Assembly (NCBI GenBank): GCA_937901255.1
Contig: CALCHN010000064.1
Location: forward strand, 1 to 64,000
Reading direction: 5' to 3'
DNA from: an uncultured Flavobacteriales bacterium
GTDB taxonomy: Bacteria; Bacteroidota; Bacteroidia; Flavobacteriales_E; Vicingaceae
Length of the DNA stretch: 64,000 nucleotides
Positions 35,348 through 44,255 of the stretch are shown here, piece after piece. Under the pieces are notes generated by a model. It was not told where the DNA came from, did no database searches, and worked only from the letters and a program-made list of their open reading frames with translations. Every line of letters begins with the position of its first letter. The stretch's first letter is position 1. Both the position numbers and the translations under genes were made by a program.

Positions 35348-35366
35348 GTTCCAAGCAAATGCTTGA
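35348..35366. repeat. island repeat, copy 4
   Basis: GTTCCAAGCAAATGCTTGA. Its inner part, CAAGC-AAAT-GCTTG, is a perfect short palindrome, so the element may fold into a hairpin. It lies between the parDE promoter and the T9SS remnant. Confidence 0.6.
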
Positions 35367-35450
35367 AACAGAGAGTTAGTTATATTTGGAGGAGATGAGA
35401 AATAGAGCATTAGTTATATACGAAGTAGATGAGACTAAACTCCAAAACCA

Positions 35451-36077
35451 TCACTTCTTCACAATTTTAGTTGTATAAACTAGTTCTTCTGATTGAATTT
35501 GTAACATGTACATTCCACTTGGAAGTGCAGAAATATCTACTCTTTTATTATCTACCAATTGCATTAACACATCTTTTCCAGTAAAATCTAGTATGGTTAC
35601 CACCCATTCTTGATTGTCAGGTAAATCTAAATTTATAAATGATGAAGTAGGATTGGGGTAAATATTGATATTGCCTTCTTCCAACTCATTCACACCTGAA
35701 ATAACTATTGTATAAGGAGCTGAAGTTTCACTACAACCATCTGCGTAAAACACTTCTACTTCATAATTACCCGATGCTGTAGCGGTAATAGTTATGGAGT
35801 TAGTATTGGGAATAGGATTTCCATCTAAATACCATTGATAACTTACACCTATTGTGGAGGATGTTAATACATTTCCATTAGCATTAATACCAGGCACAGG
35901 ATTAGGAACACAAGCCTGATTAAAAGTGATGCGTGGAGAATTTTGCAAAGAATCATTAAAAATAGTTTTAGCATTACAATCTCCTTTTAAGGTGTAATCT
36001 AACCAAGGGTTTACAAAATCAAACGTTACATCATGTTGGTCAGCTCTAGAAATAGATATACCTGTAGATGATGTACC
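35451..36077 (-). pseudogene. 3' remnant of a T9SS-secreted protein gene
   Basis: The open frame holds the C-terminal part of a secreted protein: an Ig-like or PKD-like segment (VSYQWYLDGNPIP, about 50 residues in from the first possible TTG), then a T9SS type A sorting domain starting NIYPNPTSSFINLDLP and ending VYTTKIVKK. The frame stays open another 43 codons above the first usable start (TTG at 35948), including SRADQHDVTFDFVNPWLDY, and then hits TAA at 36078. No signal peptide or start lies there. The 5' portion of the gene is missing, and a different plus-strand ORF begins at the junction. Confidence 0.7.
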
Positions 36078-37603
36078 TTAACCAGCAACTTTCTCAAAAA
36101 CTGATTCATCATATTAAAAATGCCCCTAATAAATCTATTGATTATTACTGTAAAAACGTTTATGGAAATTCCTCTAAAGAAACCTTAAAAAAATTCAATC
36201 AACTTAACCATCATACACTCAACTATTTTTCGTTTATCAGTCAACATTTCCCTTCATTTATTGCCCATCATTTGCAAGCATTAGAATGGCTTATTTATCA
36301 CGATAAAACTGAAGCTGCTATTGAAAAAACTAAACTAATTATTGAGGTTGCCAAAAAGTTTGAAGATTACGGTACATTAATACAGCTTTATGAATTAATT
36401 CCCCAAAATAAATTATTGGTAAAAACAGTCGGGAAGCAATTAAACGCTGCATTACATAGCGATTTTTCGTCCTATTTCAACACGATAAGAATATTGATAG
36501 AGCGACAAGAAACACTGACTTCCACAATAGTAATTGAAGCTCAAAAGAAAATAAACCCCAACGATTTGCAGTTTTTTAAACAACATTTTAATTCCCCATC
36601 TCTATCTGTACAAATTATTGCCCGACAAGCTTATTTGAATTTACTTAGTAGTTATAATCACAGTAATTTTTACGATAAAGACACCTTAACTCTAATTGAA
36701 TATACAAAAAAACTAGCTGAAAAACACGCTTATTTAGTCATAGCCAAACACCGTGAGCTATTAATGAGTTTGGATTATATGTTGGTTAAACACACTCGGT
36801 TAACACTTACCGAAAAAGAAATTAATAAAACCTGTGCTGCCATCATTAATAAGTGGCAAAAGTTTTACCATGCCAACAACCAATTAGACTCCGGGTTGAT
36901 GTTGGCACTTAGCATAAGAGGAAGTTTTTTTATTACCGATTATTATTTTCAAACACTTTCCGATAAGGTTGTTAAAGAAATAAAAGAAATCATTGCCTTG
37001 CTAGAAGAGCTCAGTAGAGTTATTGATTGGGAAAAAGTGAACTATCTAAAATACATTAATTTTTATAATGTTTATGCCATGTTTTTGGTGCTAGACCATC
37101 AAGAGAAAAGAAGTATTCAGCTGATAGAAAAAGTGCTACACGAATACCAGCAAAAAACATTTAAAAAAATGTATGATGGGTTGTTTGTAGTGTTATTAAT
37201 GGCTCATTTTCAAAATAAAAATTATGATGATGTAGTGGAAAATTACCACCGCTATAAAAAACTGACCAAAAACTTCATTTCTATGGAAGAAAACGACTTA
37301 GTTATTAAAGCTATTTACTACATCGCTCAACTAAAAATTGCTCCTAAAAATCAGTATGAAAACAAACTAAATCAGGTATTAAATGCCTTGAAGAACAATC
37401 CTCATCTTAATAATAATTTATTGTTGGTAGAGCGGGTAATGGGGAAAGACTTCGTAAATCCCCCGATGGGGGACTTGCCTATACACAAAGCCTTTTCAAT
37501 GCTGTCATTCTTACTAAAATTACATATTTCGCTAATAGCGAACTTTTTTGTATATTTGCATCTAAATTTTATGGTATTTCTAAATTATCTTTTTAACAGT
37601 TAA
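36068..37603 (+). CDS. large helical protein of unknown function, possibly with a foreign 3' end
   Basis: This 511-residue frame is almost entirely helical, rich in Leu, Lys and Asn, without signal peptide or recognisable domain. Repeated helix pairs suggest a TPR-like or HEAT-like scaffold. It starts at the junction with the T9SS remnant. Codons from about 460 on read through a dispersed repeat (37455-37512) and then through the operator and promoter of the HigBA pair (37528-37558). The last 50 residues are therefore likely not original, and the native gene probably ended earlier or was truncated. Function unknown. Confidence 0.55.
   Translation: MMYLNQQLSQKLIHHIKNAPNKSIDYYCKNVYGNSSKETLKKFNQLNHHTLNYFSFISQHFPSFIAHHLQALEWLIYHDKTEAAIEKTKLIIEVAKKFEDYGTLIQLYELIPQNKLLVKTVGKQLNAALHSDFSSYFNTIRILIERQETLTSTIVIEAQKKINPNDLQFFKQHFNSPSLSVQIIARQAYLNLLSSYNHSNFYDKDTLTLIEYTKKLAEKHAYLVIAKHRELLMSLDYMLVKHTRLTLTEKEINKTCAAIINKWQKFYHANNQLDSGLMLALSIRGSFFITDYYFQTLSDKVVKEIKEIIALLEELSRVIDWEKVNYLKYINFYNVYAMFLVLDHQEKRSIQLIEKVLHEYQQKTFKKMYDGLFVVLLMAHFQNKNYDDVVENYHRYKKLTKNFISMEENDLVIKAIYYIAQLKIAPKNQYENKLNQVLNALKNNPHLNNNLLLVERVMGKDFVNPPMGDLPIHKAFSMLSFLLKLHISLIANFFVYLHLNFMVFLNYLFNS
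37455..37512. repeat. dispersed GC-rich intergenic repeat, copy c
   Basis: TAAATCCCCCGATGGGGGAC followed by TTGCC, CACAAAGCC and a tail CTGTCATTCTTACT-like. It aligns over about 60 nt with copy b at 29906-29975, and it lies inside the 3' end of the 36068 ORF. Confidence 0.65.
37528..37558 (+). promoter_or_regulatory. higBA promoter and operator candidate
   Basis: The palindrome TTCGCT-AAT-AGCGAA (37528-37542) precedes TATATTTG (37551-37558), a -7 element 55 nt before the higB ATG. A HigA-type repressor bound to the palindrome would sit in the promoter. Confidence 0.6.
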
Positions 37604-37612
37604 TTTAATTAA

Positions 37613-37909
37613 ATGAAGAATATAGTTTCTCGTAGAACATTGGTGGAGTTTTACACCAAACATGCAGATGCAGAAACTCCTCTTTTAACTTGGTATCAAA
37701 CGGCAATGAAAAGAAATTGGACATCTCCTACTGATGTAAAAAAAGATTACTCAACAGCAGACATTATTAGTGATAACAGAATGATTTTCAATATAAAAGG
37801 GAACAAGTACCGATTAATAGTAAAATTTAATTTTAATATGCAGTGGGGCTGGATAAAATTTATTGGAACCCATGCAGAATATGATAAAATAGATGCTAAC
37901 ACCATTTGA
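37613..37909 (+). CDS. higB: HigB-family mRNA interferase toxin
   Basis: This 98-residue RelE-superfamily protein has the HigB layout: RRTLVEFYTKHADAETPLLTWYQTA at the N-terminus, then RMIFNIKGNKYRLIVKF and the C-terminal WGWIKFIGTHAEYDKI. It would cleave ribosome-associated mRNA. The toxin gene precedes the antitoxin gene, as is usual for HigBA, and the pair lies 31 nt apart. The pair is directly downstream of a disrupted region. Confidence 0.88.
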   Translation: MKNIVSRRTLVEFYTKHADAETPLLTWYQTAMKRNWTSPTDVKKDYSTADIISDNRMIFNIKGNKYRLIVKFNFNMQWGWIKFIGTHAEYDKIDANTI

Positions 37910-37940
37910 ATCATTACTAATAAGAAAAAAGAAAGTAATT

Positions 37941-38297
37941 ATGGACAACTTAATTAAACCACTAAAAACTGAAGCTGACTACGAAGCTGCTTTAGTAGAA
38001 TTAGAAAAAGTATTTGATTGTCTTCCAAATACACCTGAAGCTGACCGAGCAGAAATACTTATTATGTTAATTAATAAATATGAGGAAGAACACTATCCCT
38101 TAAGTATTCCTGACCCTATTGAGGCTATTAAATATATTATGCAAGAAAAGCAATTGAAAAACAAAGACCTTGTTACATATTTTGGTAGCAAAAGTTTAGT
38201 TAGCGAAGTGCTGAATAAGAAGCGAGAACTAACTTTAAAAATGATTAAAGCTCTTCATAAAGGACTTGGAATACCTTATGAATTACTTATTGCTTGA
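37941..38297 (+). CDS. higA: HigA-family antitoxin with helix-turn-helix
   Basis: I start at the ATG at 37941 (MDNLIKPLKTEADYE), giving 118 residues. A frame 16 codons longer overlaps higB by 17 nt, but its N-terminus looks unnatural. An N-terminal helical region carries the toxin-binding segment (EADRAEILIMLINKYEEEHYP) and the C-terminus has an XRE-type HTH (QLKNKDLVTYFGSKSLVSEVLNKKRELT). It should neutralise HigB and repress the operon. A terminator follows 20 nt downstream. Confidence 0.88.
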   Translation: MDNLIKPLKTEADYEAALVELEKVFDCLPNTPEADRAEILIMLINKYEEEHYPLSIPDPIEAIKYIMQEKQLKNKDLVTYFGSKSLVSEVLNKKRELTLKMIKALHKGLGIPYELLIA

Positions 38298-38319
38298 AAT
38301 CAAAGAAGTCTAATTATTG

Positions 38320-38359
38320 AATCCTGACAGGTCTTCAAGACCTGTCAGGATTTTTTTTA
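38320..38359 (+). terminator. rho-independent terminator after higA
   Basis: A strong stem with core CCTGACAGGTCTT and TCCTGTCAGG, followed by TTTTTTTT, spans about 38320-38359. Confidence 0.85.
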
Positions 38360-38380
38360 TAGTTCCATCAAACAAATCCG

Positions 38381-38388
38381 TAATTTTG
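38381..38388 (+). promoter_or_regulatory. -7 element of uvrB, near-leaderless
   Basis: TAATTTTG ends 5 nt before the uvrB ATG at 38393. The expected transcript would begin at or beside the start codon. Confidence 0.5.
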
Positions 38389-38392
38389 CCTT

Positions 38393-40417
38393 ATGGCATT
38401 TGAATTAATATCCGATTTCCAACCGACAGGCGACCAACCCGAAGCCATCAAACAATTGGTGGAAGGATTAAAAAAAGGAGCTAAAGCACAAACATTATTG
38501 GGTGTTACCGGCTCCGGAAAAACATTTACCGTTGCCAATGTTATTCAGCAAGTTCAACGTCCTACTTTAATTTTAAGCCACAACAAAACACTTGCAGCTC
38601 AATTGTATAGTGAGTTTAAACAATTTTTTCCACACAATGCCGTAGAATATTTTGTTTCCTACTACGATTACTACCAACCGGAAGCCTATTTACCTGTTAC
38701 TGATGTGTATATCGAAAAAGACATGTCTATTAATGACGAAATAGAAAAGTTGCGTTTGAGTGCTACCACTTCATTGCTTTCAGGCAGACAAGATGTTATT
38801 GTGGTAGCTTCGGTGTCGTGTATTTATGGTATTGGAAATCCCACTGATTTTCAGAAAAATATTATTAAACTAAAAGTAGGAGATATTATCAGCAGAAATA
38901 AGTTTTTATTGCAATTGGTGCAAGCCATGTATTCTAGAACGGAAGCAGATTTTCAGCGAGGAAATTTTAGGGTAAAAGGGGATACCATAGATGTGTATCC
39001 TGCTTATGCAGAAATTGCTTATCGTATTTATTTTTTTGGTGATGAAATTGAAGAAATTGAGTCATTTGACCCTATAAATGGTGGTTCGTTAGAAAGTTTT
39101 ACCTACTTAAACATTTATCCGGCAACCATTTTCAATACCACACAAAATACGTTACATCAAGCTATAAAAGAAATTCAGGACGATTTATTTCATCATTTAA
39201 TTTACTTAAAAGAAATAGGAAAACATGCAGAAGCCAAACGTTTAGAAGATAGAGTAACCTATGATATGGAAATGATGCGAGAGTTAGGCTACTGCTCAGG
39301 AATTGAAAATTACTCTCGCTATTTCGATAGAAGAGCTCCTGGTTCTCGACCTTTCTGTTTGTTAGATTATTTTCCTAAAGATTTTTTAATGGTGATTGAT
39401 GAAAGCCATGTAACGGTTTCTCAAATTGGAGCCATGTATGGTGGCGATCGTTCTCGTAAAGAAAATTTAGTAGAATATGGGTTTAGATTGCCTTCTGCCA
39501 TGGATAACCGTCCGCTGAAATTTGATGAGTTTTTAAGTTTATTAAATCAAACCATTTATGTAAGTGCTACACCTGCCGATTTTGAATTAAAAGAATCTGA
39601 AGGTGTAGTAGTAGAACAAATTATCCGTCCGACAGGTTTGTTAGAACCCGTTATAGAAATTCGTCCGAGTTTAAATCAGATTGATGATTTGATGGAAGAA
39701 ATACACATAAGAGCAGAAAAAGACGAGCGTGTATTAGTAACTACATTAACCAAGCGAATGGCTGAAGAATTAACCACTTATTTTGAAGACAATGGATTGA
39801 GATGCAGGTATATTCATTCTGATGTAGATACTATTGAGCGTGTGGAAATTTTGAGAGATTTGAGAAACGGAGTTTTTGATGTGTTGATAGGTGTTAACTT
39901 ATTAAGAGAAGGGCTGGATTTACCCGAAGTTTCCTTAGTGGCTATTTTAGATGCCGATAAAGAAGGTTTTTTACGTTCGGAACGTTCTCTTATTCAAACC
40001 GCAGGAAGAGCGGCAAGAAACATGAACGGGTTAGTAATTATGTATGCTGATAAAATTACTGGTTCCATGCAAAAAACCATAGACGAAACTGACAGAAAAC
40101 GAACAAAGCAACTACAATATAACGCAGAACACAACATTGTGCCTACAGCTTTAAACAAAAGTAAAACCAGTGGCGATAAAACCATGTTTGGTAAGTCAGC
40201 ATCACCAGATAATTTCTATTTATTAGATAATATTAGTCAACAACCTAGCGTAGCTGCCGACCCTGTAGTTCAATACATGAGCAAACCTCAATTAGAAAAA
40301 TTATTGGAAGAAACACAAAAAAGAATGAAAGACGCTGCCAAGCAAGAAGATTTTTTAGAAGCTGCCAGACTGAGAGATGAAATGATGGAATTAAGTAAAA
40401 TGATAAAAGCACTTTAA
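38393..40417 (+). CDS. uvrB: UvrABC excinuclease subunit B
   Basis: This 674-residue protein is the damage-verifying helicase-like subunit of nucleotide excision repair. Walker A GVTGSGKTFT is at about residues 38-47, the beta-hairpin region (YYDYYQPEAYL) near 92-102, the DESH box near 330-340, and helicase motifs III-VI (for example RAARNMNG near 540). The C-terminal UVR domain (QLEKLLEETQKRMKDAAKQEDF) binds UvrC. Full length and normal. uvrA and uvrC are not nearby. Confidence 0.96.
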   Translation: MAFELISDFQPTGDQPEAIKQLVEGLKKGAKAQTLLGVTGSGKTFTVANVIQQVQRPTLILSHNKTLAAQLYSEFKQFFPHNAVEYFVSYYDYYQPEAYLPVTDVYIEKDMSINDEIEKLRLSATTSLLSGRQDVIVVASVSCIYGIGNPTDFQKNIIKLKVGDIISRNKFLLQLVQAMYSRTEADFQRGNFRVKGDTIDVYPAYAEIAYRIYFFGDEIEEIESFDPINGGSLESFTYLNIYPATIFNTTQNTLHQAIKEIQDDLFHHLIYLKEIGKHAEAKRLEDRVTYDMEMMRELGYCSGIENYSRYFDRRAPGSRPFCLLDYFPKDFLMVIDESHVTVSQIGAMYGGDRSRKENLVEYGFRLPSAMDNRPLKFDEFLSLLNQTIYVSATPADFELKESEGVVVEQIIRPTGLLEPVIEIRPSLNQIDDLMEEIHIRAEKDERVLVTTLTKRMAEELTTYFEDNGLRCRYIHSDVDTIERVEILRDLRNGVFDVLIGVNLLREGLDLPEVSLVAILDADKEGFLRSERSLIQTAGRAARNMNGLVIMYADKITGSMQKTIDETDRKRTKQLQYNAEHNIVPTALNKSKTSGDKTMFGKSASPDNFYLLDNISQQPSVAADPVVQYMSKPQLEKLLEETQKRMKDAAKQEDFLEAARLRDEMMELSKMIKAL

Positions 40418-40419
40418 AC

Positions 40420-42801
40420 TCAATAACAACTTTCACAATACATTTTTTTCACGCTTAAGTCTTTAAGCAATTGAAAACTCATATTAGGATACCCGAATAG
40501 ATTGCAAAATCTTTTTGGGTTTAATTTTTTAGCTTTTTCCATAAACATCAGGTATTCATTTTCAGGAACAAGCTTTTTATTGTAAATGGCAGCAGTTAAA
40601 AAAGTGAATAAAAATTCCTCGTCAATATGGGGTTTTTCTGCCCACGGCTTCATTAGTTCAATTGTCCAGTTTAGACGCATTTGAAAAATAAAATATTGAG
40701 CTACCTTAAATGTTTGATCTCTGTTTAATTGAGATTGAAGCAACATTTTCTTTACCTCATTAAGTGCCTTATCTCGTTGTGGAAACTGCATAGATTCATA
40801 ATAAAAATCAGCAGAAATAATATGGAAATTAAGCACTAACTGACTAATTTTCCAGTTTTCTATGCCCAAATTATAAAGAGCTTTAATGTCTCTCAATAAA
40901 TATTTAGGATCTTTTACTCTGTCGTAATTTTCTGTCCACAAAAGCAATTCTAAAGTTACTTTGTTGTAAAGTAAAAACGGATTAGCAGGATCAACAATTA
41001 GTTGGGTTTTAATATCTCTCAGTAAATAATTATTCAAGCTGTCTCTGTTTTCACTCTTACTGTAAAGCCATTTAGCAGCAATAATATTGTTGTTAAGACT
41101 GATGGCTTCTTTTACAAAAGGAATTTTTGTGTTAAAAAGTAAATCAACATCAATTTTTCCATTCTTAATATTATCTATGGCTACAGATTGATATAATTTA
41201 GCTCCTTTATAATCTTTCTTTTTTAAAGATAATTTATAGCGTTCGGGAACTACTTTTATTAATTCATCATCCATATACACTTTTTCAACATAAAGTACCA
41301 CCTTGGCATTTCGTTGGTCTGCCAAATAAGGTTCTAGGTTGTAATTTAATTCATTACCATTTACAATTTTTAGAATTTCTTCTTTGCTGAGTTTTGCAAA
41401 GTCACTTTCGTAAGGAGAACCTTTTAGCGATTCATAAAATCCTTCCCAATTTTCTTCAGTAGAAATGGACGTTTCAACATTTTTTACATTGTATTTTTGG
41501 ATGGCGTTTACAATACTTTTAGCTCTTTTTAGTTGTAATGTTTTATTTTCTTTTTGTCGCCCTTCAATAGAAGAGTAAGCAAATACTTCAATTTTTTTGA
41601 GGTCGTATTTTTTTAGATTTAAGGAATCTAAAAATATTTTAACATCTTCTGGATTATATACGGATTTGTTTTTATCAAAAGGAATAATAAACTGTAACTT
41701 ACTGTTTACAGAATCTGCTTTGTTGGATACAGAAAGTGTATCGAAAAGTAGCGATAATCCTAACGATTTAAGGTTTTCTCCACCCAAACTGTTGTAAATA
41801 ATGGTATTGCATAAACAATTGTCTTGAATAATTAATAAATTAAATTCAGTAGTATTGGTATCAACAAAATCAGGAATTGGACCAAGAGAAACTTCCATTT
41901 GACCTTCACTTTCTAATAAATTTTTATTAAAAAGATGAGATTTATAAACAGGTGGAAGCATAATGCCCGAGTGAATTTTAGAAGGGTAAATTCTATTTCC
42001 GGCATCGCAAGCAAATTGATCTTTGGTAATAATATCTAAAGCAATACCGTCTTTATTCGTTTTAAGGATGTTTTTCAACAAGTTTAAATCATGGAAATAA
42101 AAGAAAATTTCGCCATCTCTAAAAAAAATATTGTCGGACATTAATTCTGGTAAGTAAGAATAACTTCGTTCAATTTCTGTGCATTTACTTTTGTTATAAG
42201 GTTCAATTTTGTAATCATCTTTAATAAATGGAACGCCTGCAGGTAATATAAACGGTTCGCTTCCGTAAACTTGGTTTACATAAATAGATTTGGTTTTTTT
42301 ATCGGAAGTTATAGCTGTTGCAAAAGTGTAAAAAGACTTATCTAGAATTGCTCTAGACATGTTTCTGTCTTTCATCCATGAGTTTACTATAAAATTGGCA
42401 ACTTCTTCATAGCTTTTAAGGTTTCTTCTGCGGGTTTCCCCTTGCACTTTTACCTTCATTTCCATGTCAATTTTTATCACATTTTCAGAAAAAATGCCGT
42501 GGGTACTTTCGTAAAAAATAATTCGGTCTAATAAAGTAGCTTTCTTTTTGTTAGATTGGGTAACTTCTGGTTTGCCCGATTTAAGGTTGTTTTCAGCTTG
42601 GTCTGATGCAACTAATTGTAGTTTATTATCAGTTTTAAGTATATGTAAGTTATTCTCTTTACGGATAGTATTAATTTTTTTTTCAATAAGTTCCGAAAGA
42701 AAATTAGGTTTTAATTTTTTAACTTTTAAGGCATCATCGGCTTGCTGAGCGAATAATAAACTGCTAAATAGAAAACTAAGTATGATGATGATATATCTCA
42801 A
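40420..42801 (-). CDS. exported CAP-domain protein with OmpA-like region
   Basis: This 793-residue protein has a signal peptide (MRYIIIILSFLFSSLLFAQ). Residues about 40-175 form a CAP/SCP-like domain, with STHGIFSENV near 98 and SYEEVANFIVNSWMKDRN near 128. About 365-500 is an OmpA-like peptidoglycan-binding region (for example VEVFAYSSIEG and RAKSIVNAIQKY). The rest is a helical C-terminal region with TPR-like stretches, ending in CESCY. It is probably anchored in or near the cell wall. uvrB ends only 2 nt before its stop, so the two genes converge. Confidence 0.7.
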   Translation of the reverse strand: MRYIIIILSFLFSSLLFAQQADDALKVKKLKPNFLSELIEKKINTIRKENNLHILKTDNKLQLVASDQAENNLKSGKPEVTQSNKKKATLLDRIIFYESTHGIFSENVIKIDMEMKVKVQGETRRRNLKSYEEVANFIVNSWMKDRNMSRAILDKSFYTFATAITSDKKTKSIYVNQVYGSEPFILPAGVPFIKDDYKIEPYNKSKCTEIERSYSYLPELMSDNIFFRDGEIFFYFHDLNLLKNILKTNKDGIALDIITKDQFACDAGNRIYPSKIHSGIMLPPVYKSHLFNKNLLESEGQMEVSLGPIPDFVDTNTTEFNLLIIQDNCLCNTIIYNSLGGENLKSLGLSLLFDTLSVSNKADSVNSKLQFIIPFDKNKSVYNPEDVKIFLDSLNLKKYDLKKIEVFAYSSIEGRQKENKTLQLKRAKSIVNAIQKYNVKNVETSISTEENWEGFYESLKGSPYESDFAKLSKEEILKIVNGNELNYNLEPYLADQRNAKVVLYVEKVYMDDELIKVVPERYKLSLKKKDYKGAKLYQSVAIDNIKNGKIDVDLLFNTKIPFVKEAISLNNNIIAAKWLYSKSENRDSLNNYLLRDIKTQLIVDPANPFLLYNKVTLELLLWTENYDRVKDPKYLLRDIKALYNLGIENWKISQLVLNFHIISADFYYESMQFPQRDKALNEVKKMLLQSQLNRDQTFKVAQYFIFQMRLNWTIELMKPWAEKPHIDEEFLFTFLTAAIYNKKLVPENEYLMFMEKAKKLNPKRFCNLFGYPNMSFQLLKDLSVKKMYCESCY

Positions 42802-42904
42802 TGAAAGTAAAAATTTTGTTATAATCTGAATTCAAAAGAATAATCAAACTCAGGTTATAAAATTAATCAATCAAAAATAGATATTCAATAATAAAACCAA
42901 AAAA

Positions 42905-43825
42905 TCAAATAGATTGCAGTAAGAAGAATACGTAAAGTAAATAGGAAAGGGTTAATAAAGCACCTTTCCAACGAGAAATTTTATAATTTAGCATTAGCGG
43001 AAGCAAGATAAATGAAGTTCCTAATACCCAAAAAATATCATTAGAAATTACCATTTCGCTAATAGGGATTTCATTAAAAATAGCAGTAATACCTAAGACA
43101 CCTAAGATGTTAAAAATGTTGGAGCCAATTAAGTTTCCTACAGAAATATCCATTTGTTTTTTCACTGCAGCTACAACAGAGGTTACTAATTCGGGAACAC
43201 TAGTTCCAAAAGCTACAATGGTAACTCCAATAATATGTTCACTAACGCCAAAATTTTTAGCAATGGTAATAGCGCCTTGCACCAACCAATCTGCGCCAAA
43301 AGCTAAACCAATTACTCCTACGGTAATTAATAAAATACTTACAAGAATGTGTTGTTTTATAATTTCTGTTTCTTCCTTCTCACTATTTTTTGATGATTTT
43401 AATTGGTAAATAATATAACCCAATAAAAGTCCAACAAAAATAAACCCTTCCCAATTATCGAGCATTCCATTAAGAATAAAAACAAAAAAGAGTAAAGAAA
43501 TAAACATCATTATGGGCCAATCTCTTTTAAGAGTAGCTACAGCAACCGGAATAGGAAGAATGATAGCTGTTAACCCTAATACCAGTGAAATATTGGCAAT
43601 GTTAGAGCCCACTACATTTCCTATGGCAATTTCGGGAGAACCTTCTAATGCTGCTTTTAAGCTTACAATAAGTTCGGGAGCTGAAGTCCCAAAAGAAACG
43701 ATGGTCATACCTATAACCAAAGGAGAAAGTTTAAATTTTGCAGCAATACCAACAGCACCTCTAACCAATACTTCGCCACCGCCAATTAAAACTGCTAATC
43801 CGCCTATTAATAATAAGTATTCCAT
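42905..43825 (-). CDS. calcium/sodium antiporter (YrbG-type)
   Basis: This 306-residue CaCA-superfamily membrane protein has about ten helices in two homologous halves. Each half has the alpha-repeat signature: GTSAPELIVSLKAALEGSPE with GNVVGSNIANIS in the first, and GTSVPELVTSVVAAVKKQ with GNLIGSNIFNIL in the second. It exchanges Ca2+ for Na+ or H+ across the inner membrane. It starts 5 nt before the tatA gene on the same strand, but in this order it follows tatA. Confidence 0.93.
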   Translation of the reverse strand: MEYLLLIGGLAVLIGGGEVLVRGAVGIAAKFKLSPLVIGMTIVSFGTSAPELIVSLKAALEGSPEIAIGNVVGSNIANISLVLGLTAIILPIPVAVATLKRDWPIMMFISLLFFVFILNGMLDNWEGFIFVGLLLGYIIYQLKSSKNSEKEETEIIKQHILVSILLITVGVIGLAFGADWLVQGAITIAKNFGVSEHIIGVTIVAFGTSVPELVTSVVAAVKKQMDISVGNLIGSNIFNILGVLGITAIFNEIPISEMVISNDIFWVLGTSFILLPLMLNYKISRWKGALLTLSYLLYVFFLLQSI

Positions 43826-43830
43826 AAAAA

Positions 43831-44169
43831 TTAACTTCTAGAAATGGAGTTAGGAGGAGTAGGAGTGTTGTCTTCTTCAGGAGTTGAAGTTTCATCAACA
43901 TCTTTATCCTCTATGGGTTTAGTAATTTCTTTTTTGATAAAGCTTTTTACCTGATGTTCAACATTTACAGAGTTTTTTATATTGGTAACTTCTGAAGGAA
44001 CAGACTTTTTAATTTCTTGCTGAATATCTGAAGTAGCATTTTTTAATTCACTAATTCCTTTGCCCAAGGTACGAGCAATTTCAGGTATTTTTTTTGAGCC
44101 AAAAAACATAACGATAACCAACACAATGATTACCAGCTCTCCACCACCTATATTAAAAAATGCTAACAT
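43831..44169 (-). CDS. tatA: Sec-independent translocase protein TatA/E
   Basis: This 112-residue protein has the TatA plan: a short N-terminal transmembrane helix with GGGELVIIVLVIVMFFG, then the amphipathic helix KIPEIARTLGKGISELKNATSDIQ, then an acidic variable tail. It forms the translocation pore of the twin-arginine system. tatC is not next to it. It is downstream of secDF and upstream of the antiporter on the minus strand. Confidence 0.9.
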   Translation of the reverse strand: MLAFFNIGGGELVIIVLVIVMFFGSKKIPEIARTLGKGISELKNATSDIQQEIKKSVPSEVTNIKNSVNVEHQVKSFIKKEITKPIEDKDVDETSTPEEDNTPTPPNSISRS

Positions 44170-44195
44170 AAAGCTAATTTATTAGACAAAACTAC

Positions 44196-44232
44196 AAAAA
44201 AATAAGCTGCTCATTTTCATAAGCAGCTTATT
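44196..44232 (-). terminator. terminator of secDF
   Basis: The stem AATAAGCTGCT (44201-44211) pairs with AGCAGCTTATT (44222-44232). On the minus strand a T run (A run on plus, about 44195-44200) follows. It lies 24 nt after the secDF stop, before tatA. Confidence 0.75.
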
Positions 44233-44255
44233 ATTTTAGATTATTTAAAAAGAAA

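Noticed and set aside
32223..35366. Integron attC sites
   Set aside because: The repeats have short inverted parts but no GTTRRRY-type core and no integrase is present, so I describe a cassette-like array only.
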